From the NCBI GenBank assembly GCA_944358705.1, contig CALVRR010000002.1, forward strand, positions 1 through 64,000: a stretch of 64,000 nucleotides of DNA. The letters run 5' to 3'. The DNA comes from an uncultured Bacilli bacterium. Its GTDB lineage: Bacteria; Bacillota_I; Bacilli_A; RF39; UBA660. Made by a program: the position numbers and the translations under genes. This document shows, piece after piece, positions 15,757 to 24,553 of the stretch (its first letter is position 1; each line of letters starts with the position of its first letter). Below the pieces are notes generated by a model. The model was given only the letters and a program-made list of their open reading frames with translations, did no database searches and had not been told where the DNA came from.

Positions 15757-16506
15757 ATGTTGTATACGATTAGTTTTTGGTATCTTTTATTTTTATTATA
15801 TTCTATTATTGGATATATTGCAGAAGTAGTTAGTTGTAGTATTACTTTAAAAAAAATAGTATTAAATCGAGGGTTTTTAATTGGTCCTTATTTACCAATT
15901 TATGGCTTTGGCTGTTTAATTATGGTTTGGTTGTTGTTTCGATATGAAGATGATTTATTAGTTTTGTTTATTATGAGTGCCTTTTTCTGTACGGTACTAG
16001 AATATTTTACCAGTCTTCTTATGGAAAAACTTTTTAAACTTCGCTGGTGGGATTATTCGAATCGTAAGTTTCAAATTAATGGGCGAGTTTGTCTTGATAA
16101 TGCCTTATTATTTGGATTGGGTGGTATTTTAGTTGTAAAAGTATTGCATCCATTTTTGTCTGGAGTTGTTTACTTACTACCTAGTTCCATTACTATTTGG
16201 CTTGCTATTATTTTGTTTTTTATATTTTTATTTGATTTTGTTGAATCTTCTTATATTATCGTAAGGTTAAAAATTAATGTAGATAATTATATTCATAAAG
16301 ATGCTACTAGGAAGATAAAGCAGGAGGTTTTAAAAGCCATTCGAAAGCATACTACTTTGACTTCCCGTTTGTTGAAGGCATTTCCAAATCTTACGAGTGA
16401 TGCGAATAAGAGATTTATGGAGTTTACTAAATTATTAGATAGTACCAGAAAAGAAATTAAAATTCAAAAGTTAAAAAGAAAGATTGAAAAGGTAAAAAAG
16501 AAATAA
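15757..16506 (+). CDS. CmpB-like (putative ABC-transporter type IV) membrane protein
   Basis: This 249-residue protein matches the family annotated as putative ABC-transporter type IV (CmpB): N-terminal YSIIGYIAEV, then NRGFLIGPYLPIYGFG, and a conserved WWDYSNRKFQINGRV segment with four or five membrane helices. The last 70 residues are a lysine-rich coiled region. Family members are common in Firmicutes but their function is unproved, and there is no ATPase gene here. Last gene of the ppaC operon. Only a weak AT hairpin (16495-16512) follows it. Confidence 0.75.
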   Translation: MLYTISFWYLLFLLYSIIGYIAEVVSCSITLKKIVLNRGFLIGPYLPIYGFGCLIMVWLLFRYEDDLLVLFIMSAFFCTVLEYFTSLLMEKLFKLRWWDYSNRKFQINGRVCLDNALLFGLGGILVVKVLHPFLSGVVYLLPSSITIWLAIILFFIFLFDFVESSYIIVRLKINVDNYIHKDATRKIKQEVLKAIRKHTTLTSRLLKAFPNLTSDANKRFMEFTKLLDSTRKEIKIQKLKRKIEKVKKK

Positions 16507-16538
16507 CTTTTTAATCTTTTTTTTGACCTTTTGTTTGA

Positions 16539-16566
16539 TTGACTTCTCCTTGCTTTATGATATAAT
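16539..16566 (+). promoter_or_regulatory. promoter of the first prepilin-like gene
   Basis: TTGACT (16539-16544), 16 bases ending in TGA, TATAAT (16561-16566). Confidence 0.75.
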
Positions 16567-16592
16567 TTAGTATAGTAAGATAGGATGATTTT

Positions 16593-18158
16593 ATGAAGAA
16601 TTTATATAGCAAAAAATATATAAAGTATGGTTATGGTTTTACCTTGGTAGAGTTAATTGTTGTTATTGCGATTATGGGAATTATTTTAATTTTAGCTTTG
16701 CCAATGGTATCTCGAATTCAAAGTGCTAATAAGAATAAGAAATATGAAGCATATAAGGAAACGATAGAAGCGGCTGCTAAAATTTATATTGATAATCATG
16801 CAAAAGATTTGTTTGGTAATAATAAAAATGGTTGTGTTACTGTTACTTATAGTGATTTAAAAAATGATAACTTGATAAGAGATTTTGGAGAAAGTGGAGT
16901 CGATTGTAGTAATGATGATGAAACATTCGTTGATGTTACTAGGGTTAATGATGAATATCGTTATTCTACGGATTTGGTTTGTCGTAAGGGCGATAAAATT
17001 GTTTTTGAAGGTAAAGATTCTATGAAGCCAAATGCATCTTTGTGTGATACTCATGGGGGAGAGGAAGGTAAGCCAGATTCTGCTCCTCCAGAGATTGATA
17101 TTGATCCTGATAATAGTGGTAATAAATGGTATAATGCTGAAAGAATAAATTCAGTTTTGAAATTAAAGATTATTGTTAGTGATCAGAATGGTTTGAATAA
17201 AAATATTGCCGTTACTTTAGATTGGAAACAATTGGATGGAAGTAATGTAGAAAATTATAAATTTAATTTTAATAATGATAAATTAACAAATCAAAATAGT
17301 AAGGTTTCTTCATTGATTCCTGTAAAGAAAATTCCTCATACACCAGAGGCTACTGGTAAATATCAATTGACTGTTTCTCCTGATAATAGTAATGGATGGG
17401 GAGTTCAAGATGCCTTAGGAAATGAAAAAGTAGGAAGTGAAGTTCGTAAAGAGTATTGGATTGATAATACTCCACCAACGATGGATCCAAAGATTAAATC
17501 TACTTCTACTAGTTATAATGCGTTAACTACGACGATTACTATGAATGGTAAAGATAATATTGATCTTGATCAAGTTTATATTTCTAATACAGGTTATGAA
17601 AAAGGTGGAAAATGGCAAGATTATAAGAATTCTATTAGTTGGAATGTTGGTGGAAAGTTAGATGGAGGAAAGAGAAAAGTTTATATTACTTTGATGGATG
17701 TTGCTGGTAATAAAACGAAAAAGACTATCGAGTATAAAGTATATGAGGAGTGTACTAATTCCAATTTAACTTCTAGTACTAGTGATGTTACTTCCTGTCC
17801 ATCTTGTGGAGATGCTGGTACGACTCATAAAGTAAAGACTACGTATAAAGATAGTAAGACCGGTACCGTTTGTAAGACTAGTACTTCTGATGTTGTTTGT
17901 AATATTCCAACTTGTGTTCCTACTAATTCTTGTGATATTCGAGGAACTACGTTATATAATGCACCAATAAAATGGGATTGTGGTGGGCCCAATATTCATT
18001 ATGACTTAACGAAATTTTATCAAAGATATTGTTCGGATTCTAATGGGAATATAACGAAAGCTAGTTATCATAAATGGGTTTGTCCGATTCAACCATATTC
18101 TGAATCTAATGGATGGGTTTGTATTAATGATATTACAAAGGAGAAGGTACCATGTTAA
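16593..18158 (+). CDS. prepilin-like surface protein with Ig-like stalk and cysteine-rich C-terminus (copy 1)
   Basis: This 521-residue protein carries a class III signal: leader of 15 residues ending in Gly15, then Phe16 and Glu20 in GFTLVELIVVIAIMG, so the prepilin peptidase should cut after Gly15. A pilin-like region (to about 150, with two cysteines) is followed by an acidic linker, an Ig-like region (about 165-385, APPEID to KTIEYK) and a cysteine-rich tip (about 390-521) with CPSC and repeated CNIPTC. It is much longer than an ordinary pilin, so it is probably an adhesin-type minor pilin or pseudopilin. A paralogue lies at 18742. Its stop overlaps the start of the next gene by 7 bases. 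Confidence 0.82.
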   Translation: MKNLYSKKYIKYGYGFTLVELIVVIAIMGIILILALPMVSRIQSANKNKKYEAYKETIEAAAKIYIDNHAKDLFGNNKNGCVTVTYSDLKNDNLIRDFGESGVDCSNDDETFVDVTRVNDEYRYSTDLVCRKGDKIVFEGKDSMKPNASLCDTHGGEEGKPDSAPPEIDIDPDNSGNKWYNAERINSVLKLKIIVSDQNGLNKNIAVTLDWKQLDGSNVENYKFNFNNDKLTNQNSKVSSLIPVKKIPHTPEATGKYQLTVSPDNSNGWGVQDALGNEKVGSEVRKEYWIDNTPPTMDPKIKSTSTSYNALTTTITMNGKDNIDLDQVYISNTGYEKGGKWQDYKNSISWNVGGKLDGGKRKVYITLMDVAGNKTKKTIEYKVYEECTNSNLTSSTSDVTSCPSCGDAGTTHKVKTTYKDSKTGTVCKTSTSDVVCNIPTCVPTNSCDIRGTTLYNAPIKWDCGGPNIHYDLTKFYQRYCSDSNGNITKASYHKWVCPIQPYSESNGWVCINDITKEKVPC

Positions 18159-18649
18159 ATAAGAAAAAGAGAGTTGCAATTACTATTGCGATGATATTAA
18201 TTGGTTTTAGTATTGTACTTATGATTGTTGCTGTTATTTTAAATATCTTTGACAGTTCTGGTGGCAACGATGAACCTTCGAATAATACTTTAGAAAATAA
18301 TATTATTGTTAATGATTCTGAAAAACTAAAAGAAGAACATTGTCTTGATTCCTTCTGTATTACTAGTATGGAAATGGGGTATCAAAAAAATGTAGAAGGT
18401 GGAGATATTACTATTTCTTATCGAAATCAAGGAGATGATGTTCTTCCTGCGGGATTTTTACATATTGAGTTTGAAACAAAAAAAGGAAGTAAAACGTTAA
18501 TTTTTTATCATCAAGAGTTAAAAGCAGGGGAGTCTTCTAATAAGTTACTTGATTATTTGGATGAAGATATTGTCTATGCTACTGATTATCGGTTGTTACA
18601 ACCTACGGAAGAACAGATTAAGGAATATGAGAAAACAATATCTTCTTAA
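18152..18649 (+). CDS. single-pass membrane partner of prepilin-like protein 1
   Basis: This 165-residue protein has a short basic N-terminus (MLNKKKR), one membrane helix (about 8-32) and an extracellular domain with two close cysteines (HCLDSFC), probably a disulfide. The beta-rich exterior resembles small Ig-like or FxLYD-type domains, but I cannot name a family. It overlaps the preceding prepilin gene by 7 bases, so its translation is coupled. A gene of the same size and topology (20358) follows the second prepilin copy, which suggests each surface protein has its own anchor or assembly partner. Confidence 0.75.
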   Translation: MLNKKKRVAITIAMILIGFSIVLMIVAVILNIFDSSGGNDEPSNNTLENNIIVNDSEKLKEEHCLDSFCITSMEMGYQKNVEGGDITISYRNQGDDVLPAGFLHIEFETKKGSKTLIFYHQELKAGESSNKLLDYLDEDIVYATDYRLLQPTEEQIKEYEKTISS

Positions 18650-18664
18650 TCTTTTTTTGTTAGT

Positions 18665-18693
18665 TGACATTTTTTTCTAAAAAAAACATGTCA
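18665..18693 (+). promoter_or_regulatory. inverted repeat TGACAT...ATGTCA upstream of prepilin 2
   Basis: TGACATTTTTTT and AAAAAACATGTCA form an imperfect 29-base palindrome, 17 bases upstream of an extended -10 (TGA-TATACT, TATACT at 18711-18716). The TTGACA inside it (18664-18669) is too far from that -10 to be its -35. It looks like an operator or a stem; nothing shows which protein binds. Confidence 0.4.
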
Positions 18694-18741
18694 TATTAAA
18701 AATATTATGATATACTGATATTGTTATGATAGGTGATGAAT

Positions 18742-20340
18742 ATGAAGAATAGAGTTGTTAATAAGCATGGATTTACTTTAGTAGAATTGATTGTTGTAAT
18801 TGCGATTATGGGGGTTATTTTGATTTTGGCTTTGCCACAGGTATCTCGAATTCAGAGTGCCAATAAAAATAAAAAGTATGAGACATATAAGGAATCTTTG
18901 GAGTCTGCTGCTAAAATTTATATTGATAATCATTCGGAGGATTTGTTTGGTAATAATCCTACAGGTTGTGTTACTATCAAGTATAGTCAATTGAAAACTG
19001 ATAATTTGATTAAAGATTTTGCGGAAGAGGGGGTTGTTTGCAGTAATGATGATGAAACCTTTGTTGATGTTACTAAATTGAATGATGAGTATAAATATTC
19101 TACGGATTTAGTATGTTATAAGGGATCTGAAAAAATTGAATATAAAGATTCTGATGATGCGGATGCCAGTGTTTGTGAGAATCATGGTGGAGGTAGTGGA
19201 GATTGTGAAGGTGAAGAGTGTGATCCTAATGATCCTTCTAGACCTCCTGATTCTGATCCTCCTATTATTGATATTGATCCTGATAATAGTGGTAATAAAT
19301 GGTATAATGCTGAAAGAATAAATTCAGTTTTGAAATTAAAGATTATTGTTAGTGATCAGAACGGTTTAAATAAGAATATTGGTGTTACTTTAGATTGGAA
19401 ACAATTGGATGGAAGTAATGTAGAAAATTATAAGTTTAATTTTAATAATGATAAATTAACAAATAAAAATAGTAAAGTTTCTTCTTTAGTTCCTGTAGAT
19501 AAAATTCCTAATACTTCTGAAGCTACTGGTAAATATCAATTGACCGTTTCTCCTGATAATTCTAGTGGCTGGGGAGTTCAAGATGCCTTAGGAAATGAAT
19601 CTATCGGAAAAGAAGGTGCGAAAGAATATTGGATTGATAATACTCCACCAACAATGGATCCAAAGATTAAATCTACATCTACTAGTTATAATGCATTAAC
19701 TACGACAATTACTATGAATGGTAAGGATAATATTGCTTTAGATCAAGTTTATATTTCAAACAGTGATTATGAAAAAGATGGAAAATGGCAAGATTATAAG
19801 AATTCTATTAGTTGGAATGTTGGTGGAAAGTTAGATGGTGGAAAGAGAAAAGTTTATATTACTTTGATGGATAGTGCTGGTAATAAGACTAAGAAGACTT
19901 TAGAATATACGGTTTATAAGTCTTGTACCAAGACAACATCTAGTAATAGTGATGTTACTTCTTGTCCATCTTGTGGTAATGCTGGTACTACGCATGTTGT
20001 AAGAACAACAGTTAAGGATAGCTATACTGGAACTGTATGTAGTACTAGCGATTCTACAGTTGCTTGTAATATTCCTACTTGTGGACCTCCTGCTCATACA
20101 CATCAAATAGGATATGTTGGAACTTCTATCTTTAACGCAAATGTTTCTTGGAGAGATGCAAATTGTGGTAATTCGCATACTACTTATCGTAAGGGATATT
20201 GTAGAACTTGTTATGATCATGGAGTTGTAGTTCAATGTAAGTCTGGTGGTTGTCTTAGTGGGTTACCAGGTGGTGGATGGTTATCCGGAAGTTACAACTG
20301 TCCAACGGCTCCATATTATCCTGCTATAGTACCGGATTAA
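18742..20340 (+). CDS. prepilin-like surface protein with Ig-like stalk and cysteine-rich C-terminus (copy 2)
   Basis: Paralogue of the 16593 gene, 532 residues. The leader is 10 residues ending in Gly10, then Phe11 and Glu15 in GFTLVELIVVIAIMG. The pilin-like part, the linker (richer in acidic and Pro residues, CEGEECDPND) and the Ig-like region match copy 1 closely. The C-terminal cysteine-rich tip is different, with HTHQ, CRTCYD and CKSGGC. AGGTG at 18731-18735 with a 6-base spacer selects ATG 18742; upstream GTG and ATG codons are too close to it. A stretch of about 100 bases near 19262 is almost identical to one near 17088, a sign of recent duplication or gene conversion. Confidence 0.82.
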   Translation: MKNRVVNKHGFTLVELIVVIAIMGVILILALPQVSRIQSANKNKKYETYKESLESAAKIYIDNHSEDLFGNNPTGCVTIKYSQLKTDNLIKDFAEEGVVCSNDDETFVDVTKLNDEYKYSTDLVCYKGSEKIEYKDSDDADASVCENHGGGSGDCEGEECDPNDPSRPPDSDPPIIDIDPDNSGNKWYNAERINSVLKLKIIVSDQNGLNKNIGVTLDWKQLDGSNVENYKFNFNNDKLTNKNSKVSSLVPVDKIPNTSEATGKYQLTVSPDNSSGWGVQDALGNESIGKEGAKEYWIDNTPPTMDPKIKSTSTSYNALTTTITMNGKDNIALDQVYISNSDYEKDGKWQDYKNSISWNVGGKLDGGKRKVYITLMDSAGNKTKKTLEYTVYKSCTKTTSSNSDVTSCPSCGNAGTTHVVRTTVKDSYTGTVCSTSDSTVACNIPTCGPPAHTHQIGYVGTSIFNANVSWRDANCGNSHTTYRKGYCRTCYDHGVVVQCKSGGCLSGLPGGGWLSGSYNCPTAPYYPAIVPD

Positions 20341-20357
20341 TTAAAGAGGTGTGATAC

Positions 20358-20864
20358 ATGAAAAAGAAAATTGGTATTATTTTAGTTGTTGTTGCTGTTA
20401 TTCTTTGTGGTGTTGGTGCTGTTCTTCTTTTTAATATGAAGGATAAGGATAATGGTAAAGAAAAAGAAACAGTTTCAAAGGAAGATGATCTTAATTATCT
20501 TGACCGTTCGGATATGGAAAAAGAAGTTCGAAAAAATACAAATAATCCATATTATACAATTAATACTAGTCGTGCTCTTGCAACGAATCGGACCTATGAT
20601 GGTTTAGAGCTTACTGATCCATGGTTGGTTCAGGTTGATCAAAATTTCTATTCTTTTTCTTGTGTTCTTCATAATAATACAGATAAAGAATATCCTGGAC
20701 AGGCAGTTATTGTTCGATTTGTAGATAAGGATGGAAAGGTTCTTGATGAAGTGGAAACGCGATTCTTTTCCGTTCCAGCGGGTGGTATGTCTAATCTTTA
20801 TGCAGATACGAAGGTTAATGTTTTGGATGCTTATGATTTTGAAATTGTTCCAAAGAATAGTTAA
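20358..20864 (+). CDS. single-pass membrane partner of prepilin-like protein 2
   Basis: This 168-residue protein has a basic N-terminus (MKKK), one membrane helix (about 4-26), a charged linker and an extracellular beta-rich domain (about 75-168, with LVQVDQNFYSFSCVLHNN and a final YDFEIVP strand) like small FxLYD-type domains. It follows prepilin copy 2 by 17 bases, as the 18152 gene follows copy 1. Sequence similarity between the two partners is low, but position, size and topology match. Function is inferred only from context. Confidence 0.75.
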   Translation: MKKKIGIILVVVAVILCGVGAVLLFNMKDKDNGKEKETVSKEDDLNYLDRSDMEKEVRKNTNNPYYTINTSRALATNRTYDGLELTDPWLVQVDQNFYSFSCVLHNNTDKEYPGQAVIVRFVDKDGKVLDEVETRFFSVPAGGMSNLYADTKVNVLDAYDFEIVPKNS

Positions 20865-20890
20865 AAGTTCATTTTTGAACTTTTTCTTTT
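20863..20890 (+). terminator. terminator of the second prepilin operon
   Basis: AAAAGTTCA (20863-20871), loop TTTT, TGAACTTTT (20876-20884) and a T-rich tail. The TAA stop (20862-20864) overlaps the stem. Confidence 0.9.
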
Positions 20891-20929
20891 GTTTTAAAAT
20901 ATGCTATACTGGAAATGTAGGAGGTTAAT

Positions 20930-22312
20930 ATGAAATATAAAGAGAATATTTGTAAAAATATATTTCGAGGATATGATATTCGAGGAATATATCCTAGTGA
21001 GATAGATGAGGATACGGCTTATACGATTGGTCTTGGTTTTGGTAGTTATATTCGTGAATTAGGGAAGACTACTTGTATTGTTGGTCATGACAATCGTCTT
21101 AGTAGTCCTGTTTTATATGATGCATTAATTCAAGGAATTTTATCTACGGGAATTGACATTATTTCTTTAGGTCTTTGTACTACGCCAATGTATTATTATG
21201 CTTGTATTAAACTAAAAACCTATAGTGGTATTATGGTTACTGCTTCTCATAATCCAAAGGATGATAATGGTTTTAAATTTGCTTTTGATGAGTCAGGTAA
21301 TTGTAAAGGACAAGAAATTCAAGACTTTTTAGCTTATATTTTACGTGGAGAATTTCAACAGGGAGAAGGGAAGTTAAGTACTTACGATATTGAACCAGAG
21401 TATTTAGAGTTATTTAAGAATAATCTTTCTTTTGGTTCTAGAAAAGTGAAAGTAGTAATTGATCCAGGAAATGGTACCACTAGTGTAATTGCGAAGAAGT
21501 TATTTGAAATGTTTCCTATTGATTTAATTGTAATTAATGGAGAAAGTGATGGTCGTTTTCCAAATCATCATCCAGATCCGTGTGTTGAAGATAATTTGGC
21601 TGGGTTAAAGAAAAAAGTCTTAGAAGTTGGAGCGGATGTTGGTCTTGGGTTTGATGGTGACGGAGATCGTATGGGATTAGTTACTAATTCAGGTCTTTTT
21701 TTACCAACGGATTACTATATGATTTTAATTATTCGTGATATTATTTCTAAGGTATCTAAGAAAGAATTTTTATATGATGTAAAATGTTCTAAGGCATTAT
21801 CTGATGAAATAGAGAGATTAGGTGGTAAGGGTATTTGTTATCGTACAGGTAACTCTTATACTAAGGCTGCTGTTCGTGATTTTGATTTACCATTTGGTGG
21901 AGAATTGTCTGGGCATGTATATTTTAGAGATCGCTGGTTAGGATTTGATTCTGGTCTTTATGCAGGTCTTCGTATGGTAGAGATGTTATCTCATACGGAT
22001 AAAACAGTAGATGAACTTGCGGAAGGAATCCCAGTTTATTATTCGACTCCAGAAATAAAATTTACGGCTAGTGATGATATTAAGTTTGGAATTATTGAAA
22101 AAATGGGAGAATATGCTAAGAATCAAGGATATTCGTATTTAGATATTGATGGTATTAAAGTATTATTTGATGATTCCTGGGCACTAGTACGTGCTAGTAA
22201 TACGGGACCTAATATTACTGCTCGATTCGAAGCTAAGACGAAGGAAAGATTAGAAGAGATACAAAATGAATTTAGCAGTTATCTTCAGAAACTTTTAGAA
22301 AATGAAAACTAG
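20930..22312 (+). CDS. phosphomannomutase/phosphoglucomutase
   Basis: This 460-residue cytoplasmic enzyme of the alpha-D-phosphohexomutase family moves phosphate between C1 and C6 of hexose phosphates, supplying sugar nucleotides for surface glycans. The four domains are visible through their motifs: active-site Ser106 in TASHNP, the magnesium loop FDGDGDRMG, the sugar-binding GGELSGH motif and the C-terminal phosphate-binding RASNTGPN. Length is normal. The TGC-TATACT box at about 20901-20909 and an AGGAGG site precede the start. It is a single gene between terminators. Whether mannose or glucose is the main substrate cannot be told. Confidence 0.92.
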   Translation: MKYKENICKNIFRGYDIRGIYPSEIDEDTAYTIGLGFGSYIRELGKTTCIVGHDNRLSSPVLYDALIQGILSTGIDIISLGLCTTPMYYYACIKLKTYSGIMVTASHNPKDDNGFKFAFDESGNCKGQEIQDFLAYILRGEFQQGEGKLSTYDIEPEYLELFKNNLSFGSRKVKVVIDPGNGTTSVIAKKLFEMFPIDLIVINGESDGRFPNHHPDPCVEDNLAGLKKKVLEVGADVGLGFDGDGDRMGLVTNSGLFLPTDYYMILIIRDIISKVSKKEFLYDVKCSKALSDEIERLGGKGICYRTGNSYTKAAVRDFDLPFGGELSGHVYFRDRWLGFDSGLYAGLRMVEMLSHTDKTVDELAEGIPVYYSTPEIKFTASDDIKFGIIEKMGEYAKNQGYSYLDIDGIKVLFDDSWALVRASNTGPNITARFEAKTKERLEEIQNEFSSYLQKLLENEN

Positions 22313-22330
22313 ATAATTCTAGTTTTTTTT
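22305..22330 (+). terminator. terminator of the phosphohexomutase gene
   Basis: AAAACTAGA (22305-22313), loop TAAT, TCTAGTTTT (22318-22326) and more T. The TAG stop (22310-22312) is in the stem. Confidence 0.9.
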
Positions 22331-22339
22331 ATTTTTTTC

Positions 22340-22368
22340 TTGAATAAGGTTTTTTATTATGTTATATT
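22340..22368 (+). promoter_or_regulatory. promoter of the helD leader
   Basis: TTGAAT (22340-22345), 17 bases, TATATT (22363-22368) with TG at 22360-22361. Transcription would start near 22375, about 97 bases before the helD start codon. Confidence 0.7.
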
Positions 22369-22389
22369 GAAATAGACGTTTGCTTAAAA

Positions 22390-22433
22390 ATTACATATTG
22401 TAGTGGGGGACTGCATGAATTATGTAGTTTTTT
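22390..22433 (+). promoter_or_regulatory. helD: probable transcription attenuator in the helD leader
   Basis: ACTGCAT (22410-22416) pairs with ATGTAGT (22422-22428), one G-T pair, then TTTTTT: an intrinsic terminator before the gene. The earlier TTACATA (22391-22397) can pair instead with TATGTAG (22421-22427), which would break the terminator. This is the layout of an attenuator; a G-rich loop (GTGGGGGA, 22403-22410) lies between. Confidence 0.55.
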
Positions 22434-22471
22434 GGCGTTTCTTAGTTTTTAAAGAATGAATAGGAGGTATT

Positions 22472-24502
22472 ATGGGAATTTCTAAAGATGAATATTTGAA
22501 AGAGGAAAAGATTTTATCTAAAGTTTGTAAATTGCTGGGTGATACGTTAACGGATTTGGGAAAAGATGTATATCAAGATGAGGAAGATTTTACAGAATTT
22601 AAAAAGATGATGTGGGAGAATTCTAGTAGTTTTGATGCTGGTGAAATGCGACAAGTTATGACTGCTACTGACCAAGAAGCAGAAAGAGTATTGCGGAAGC
22701 AACGTTATTTTAAGAAACTGTGTCAAATAAAAAATAAACCTTATTTTGCTTCTATTGTTTTTAAAGACGATCATGGTAAGATTTGGAATATTTATATTTC
22801 TCTTACTTATTTAAAAGATGATGATTTTAATAATATTTTATATGATTGGCGGAGTCCTATTTGTAGTTTGTTTTATGATTATGAAGTAGGTCCATGTTCT
22901 TATGTTGCTCCCGGGGGAGAATATTTTGGAGAATTAAAGAGAAAAAGACAATATAAAATAGAAAATTGCAAGTTGGTTGGAGTTTTTGATAATTCCTTAA
23001 ATATTGATGATGATGTTTTGCAAGAAGTATTAGCTTGTGAATCTAGTGATAAAATGAAGAATGTAGTTAATACGATTCAACAAGAACAAAATCAAGTCAT
23101 TCGTAATTTAGAAGATCATAATTTGATTGTTCAAGGGATTGCTGGTAGTGGTAAAACAACAGTTGCTTTGCATAGAATTGCGTTTTTGTTGTATCGATTA
23201 GAAAAGTTGTCTAGTAATAATATTTTAATATTTTCTCCCAATCCTATTTTTACAGAATATATTTCTGATGTATTACCATCTTTAGGAGAAGATAATACGC
23301 TTCAAACTACTTTTAATGATTATTTAGCTTATACGATTACGGAATATAAGGAAGTAGAAGCTTTTACTGATTTTGTGGCTAGATATTATACTTATCAAGT
23401 TCCTAATGTTGACTTGGTGAAATATAAGCAGAGTGATGAAATTATAGAAGATTTAGATCAATATTTGAAAGATTATGTAGAACGGGCAGAATTTATGGAA
23501 TCTTTTTATGAAGATGAAATTAATTATGTTGACAGAGAGGAAATTAATCATTTACTTCATTATAAGTACGATCGGTTACCTTTATTTGAAAGAGTAGAGG
23601 AAATTGCTTCTAAACTTTCTTCTAATTTTTATAATGGTAGCAATAAAAAGAAAGGCACTTTTCGTAAGCTACTTAGAGAACATGCTAATTTTAAAAGGGA
23701 TTTTAAAGAAATTTATCGTGGCTTTTATCTTAGTCCTTATTGTAAGGTAACGTTAACGGAAAGAGAAATAGATAAATTTATTAAGAGAAAAAATTTATAT
23801 TATGAGGATGCTTTACTATTTGCTTATATCAAAGGAGTGTTAGATGGATTTCCTTATGAGCAACAAATTCGACAAGTTGTTATTGATGAGGCACAAGATT
23901 ATAATAAGTTACAATATATTATTATTTCTAAGATTTTTGCAAGAGCTGATTTTACGATATTAGGAGATATTAATCAAAATATTAACCCTTATTATCATTA
24001 TGAATCTTTAGAAGAATTAAACCCTATATTAAAAAATGATAGTAAGTATTTAGAACTTTTAAAGACGTATCGTTCTTCTCCAGAAATTATTGAATATACG
24101 AATAAGATTTTAAATTTGAATCACGTGAATGCTATTCGTGAAAGTTCCCATAAACCTGTTGTTTTCCGAAAACATATAAATAACTTAAAAGACCAATTAT
24201 TGTCTGATATTAACACTTTAAAAGATCAATATTCTAGCGTTGCGATTATTACAAAAGATAATAATGAGGCAGAGAAGATTTATTCTCTTATTAAAGATAT
24301 AGTTTCTGTTTCTTATATACAATTGGATACTAAAGAATTTCGACGTGATTTGGTTGTTGTTCCAGCGTATTTAGCTAAGGGATTAGAGTTTGATAGTGTT
24401 ATTTTGTATAATGATCGTGAAAATTCTTATAAAACAAATGAGAGAAATTTATTATATGTTGCTTGTACGAGAGCACAACATGAGCTATATATTTATAATT
24501 AA
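22472..24502 (+). CDS. helD: HelD-like RNA polymerase-recycling helicase (UvrD/Rep superfamily)
   Basis: This 676-residue SF1 ATPase matches HelD, which removes stalled RNA polymerase from DNA. The charged N-terminal coiled region (1-200) is followed by Walker A with Lys228 in GIAGSGKTT, Walker B in VIDEAQD, motif III near LGDINQN, motif IV TYRSSPEI and the C-terminal UvrD motifs LAKGLEFDSV and VACTRAQHELY. Length is close to that of other Firmicute HelD proteins. AGGAGG precedes ATG 22472. HelD proteins can protect against rifamycin-type drugs, so the attenuator-like leader could respond to such stress; that is inference. Confidence 0.88.
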   Translation: MGISKDEYLKEEKILSKVCKLLGDTLTDLGKDVYQDEEDFTEFKKMMWENSSSFDAGEMRQVMTATDQEAERVLRKQRYFKKLCQIKNKPYFASIVFKDDHGKIWNIYISLTYLKDDDFNNILYDWRSPICSLFYDYEVGPCSYVAPGGEYFGELKRKRQYKIENCKLVGVFDNSLNIDDDVLQEVLACESSDKMKNVVNTIQQEQNQVIRNLEDHNLIVQGIAGSGKTTVALHRIAFLLYRLEKLSSNNILIFSPNPIFTEYISDVLPSLGEDNTLQTTFNDYLAYTITEYKEVEAFTDFVARYYTYQVPNVDLVKYKQSDEIIEDLDQYLKDYVERAEFMESFYEDEINYVDREEINHLLHYKYDRLPLFERVEEIASKLSSNFYNGSNKKKGTFRKLLREHANFKRDFKEIYRGFYLSPYCKVTLTEREIDKFIKRKNLYYEDALLFAYIKGVLDGFPYEQQIRQVVIDEAQDYNKLQYIIISKIFARADFTILGDINQNINPYYHYESLEELNPILKNDSKYLELLKTYRSSPEIIEYTNKILNLNHVNAIRESSHKPVVFRKHINNLKDQLLSDINTLKDQYSSVAIITKDNNEAEKIYSLIKDIVSVSYIQLDTKEFRRDLVVVPAYLAKGLEFDSVILYNDRENSYKTNERNLLYVACTRAQHELYIYN

Positions 24503-24553
24503 ATATGGTATTATAGTTATAAGAGTATGATATTTTAATTATTGAGGTGGGCT

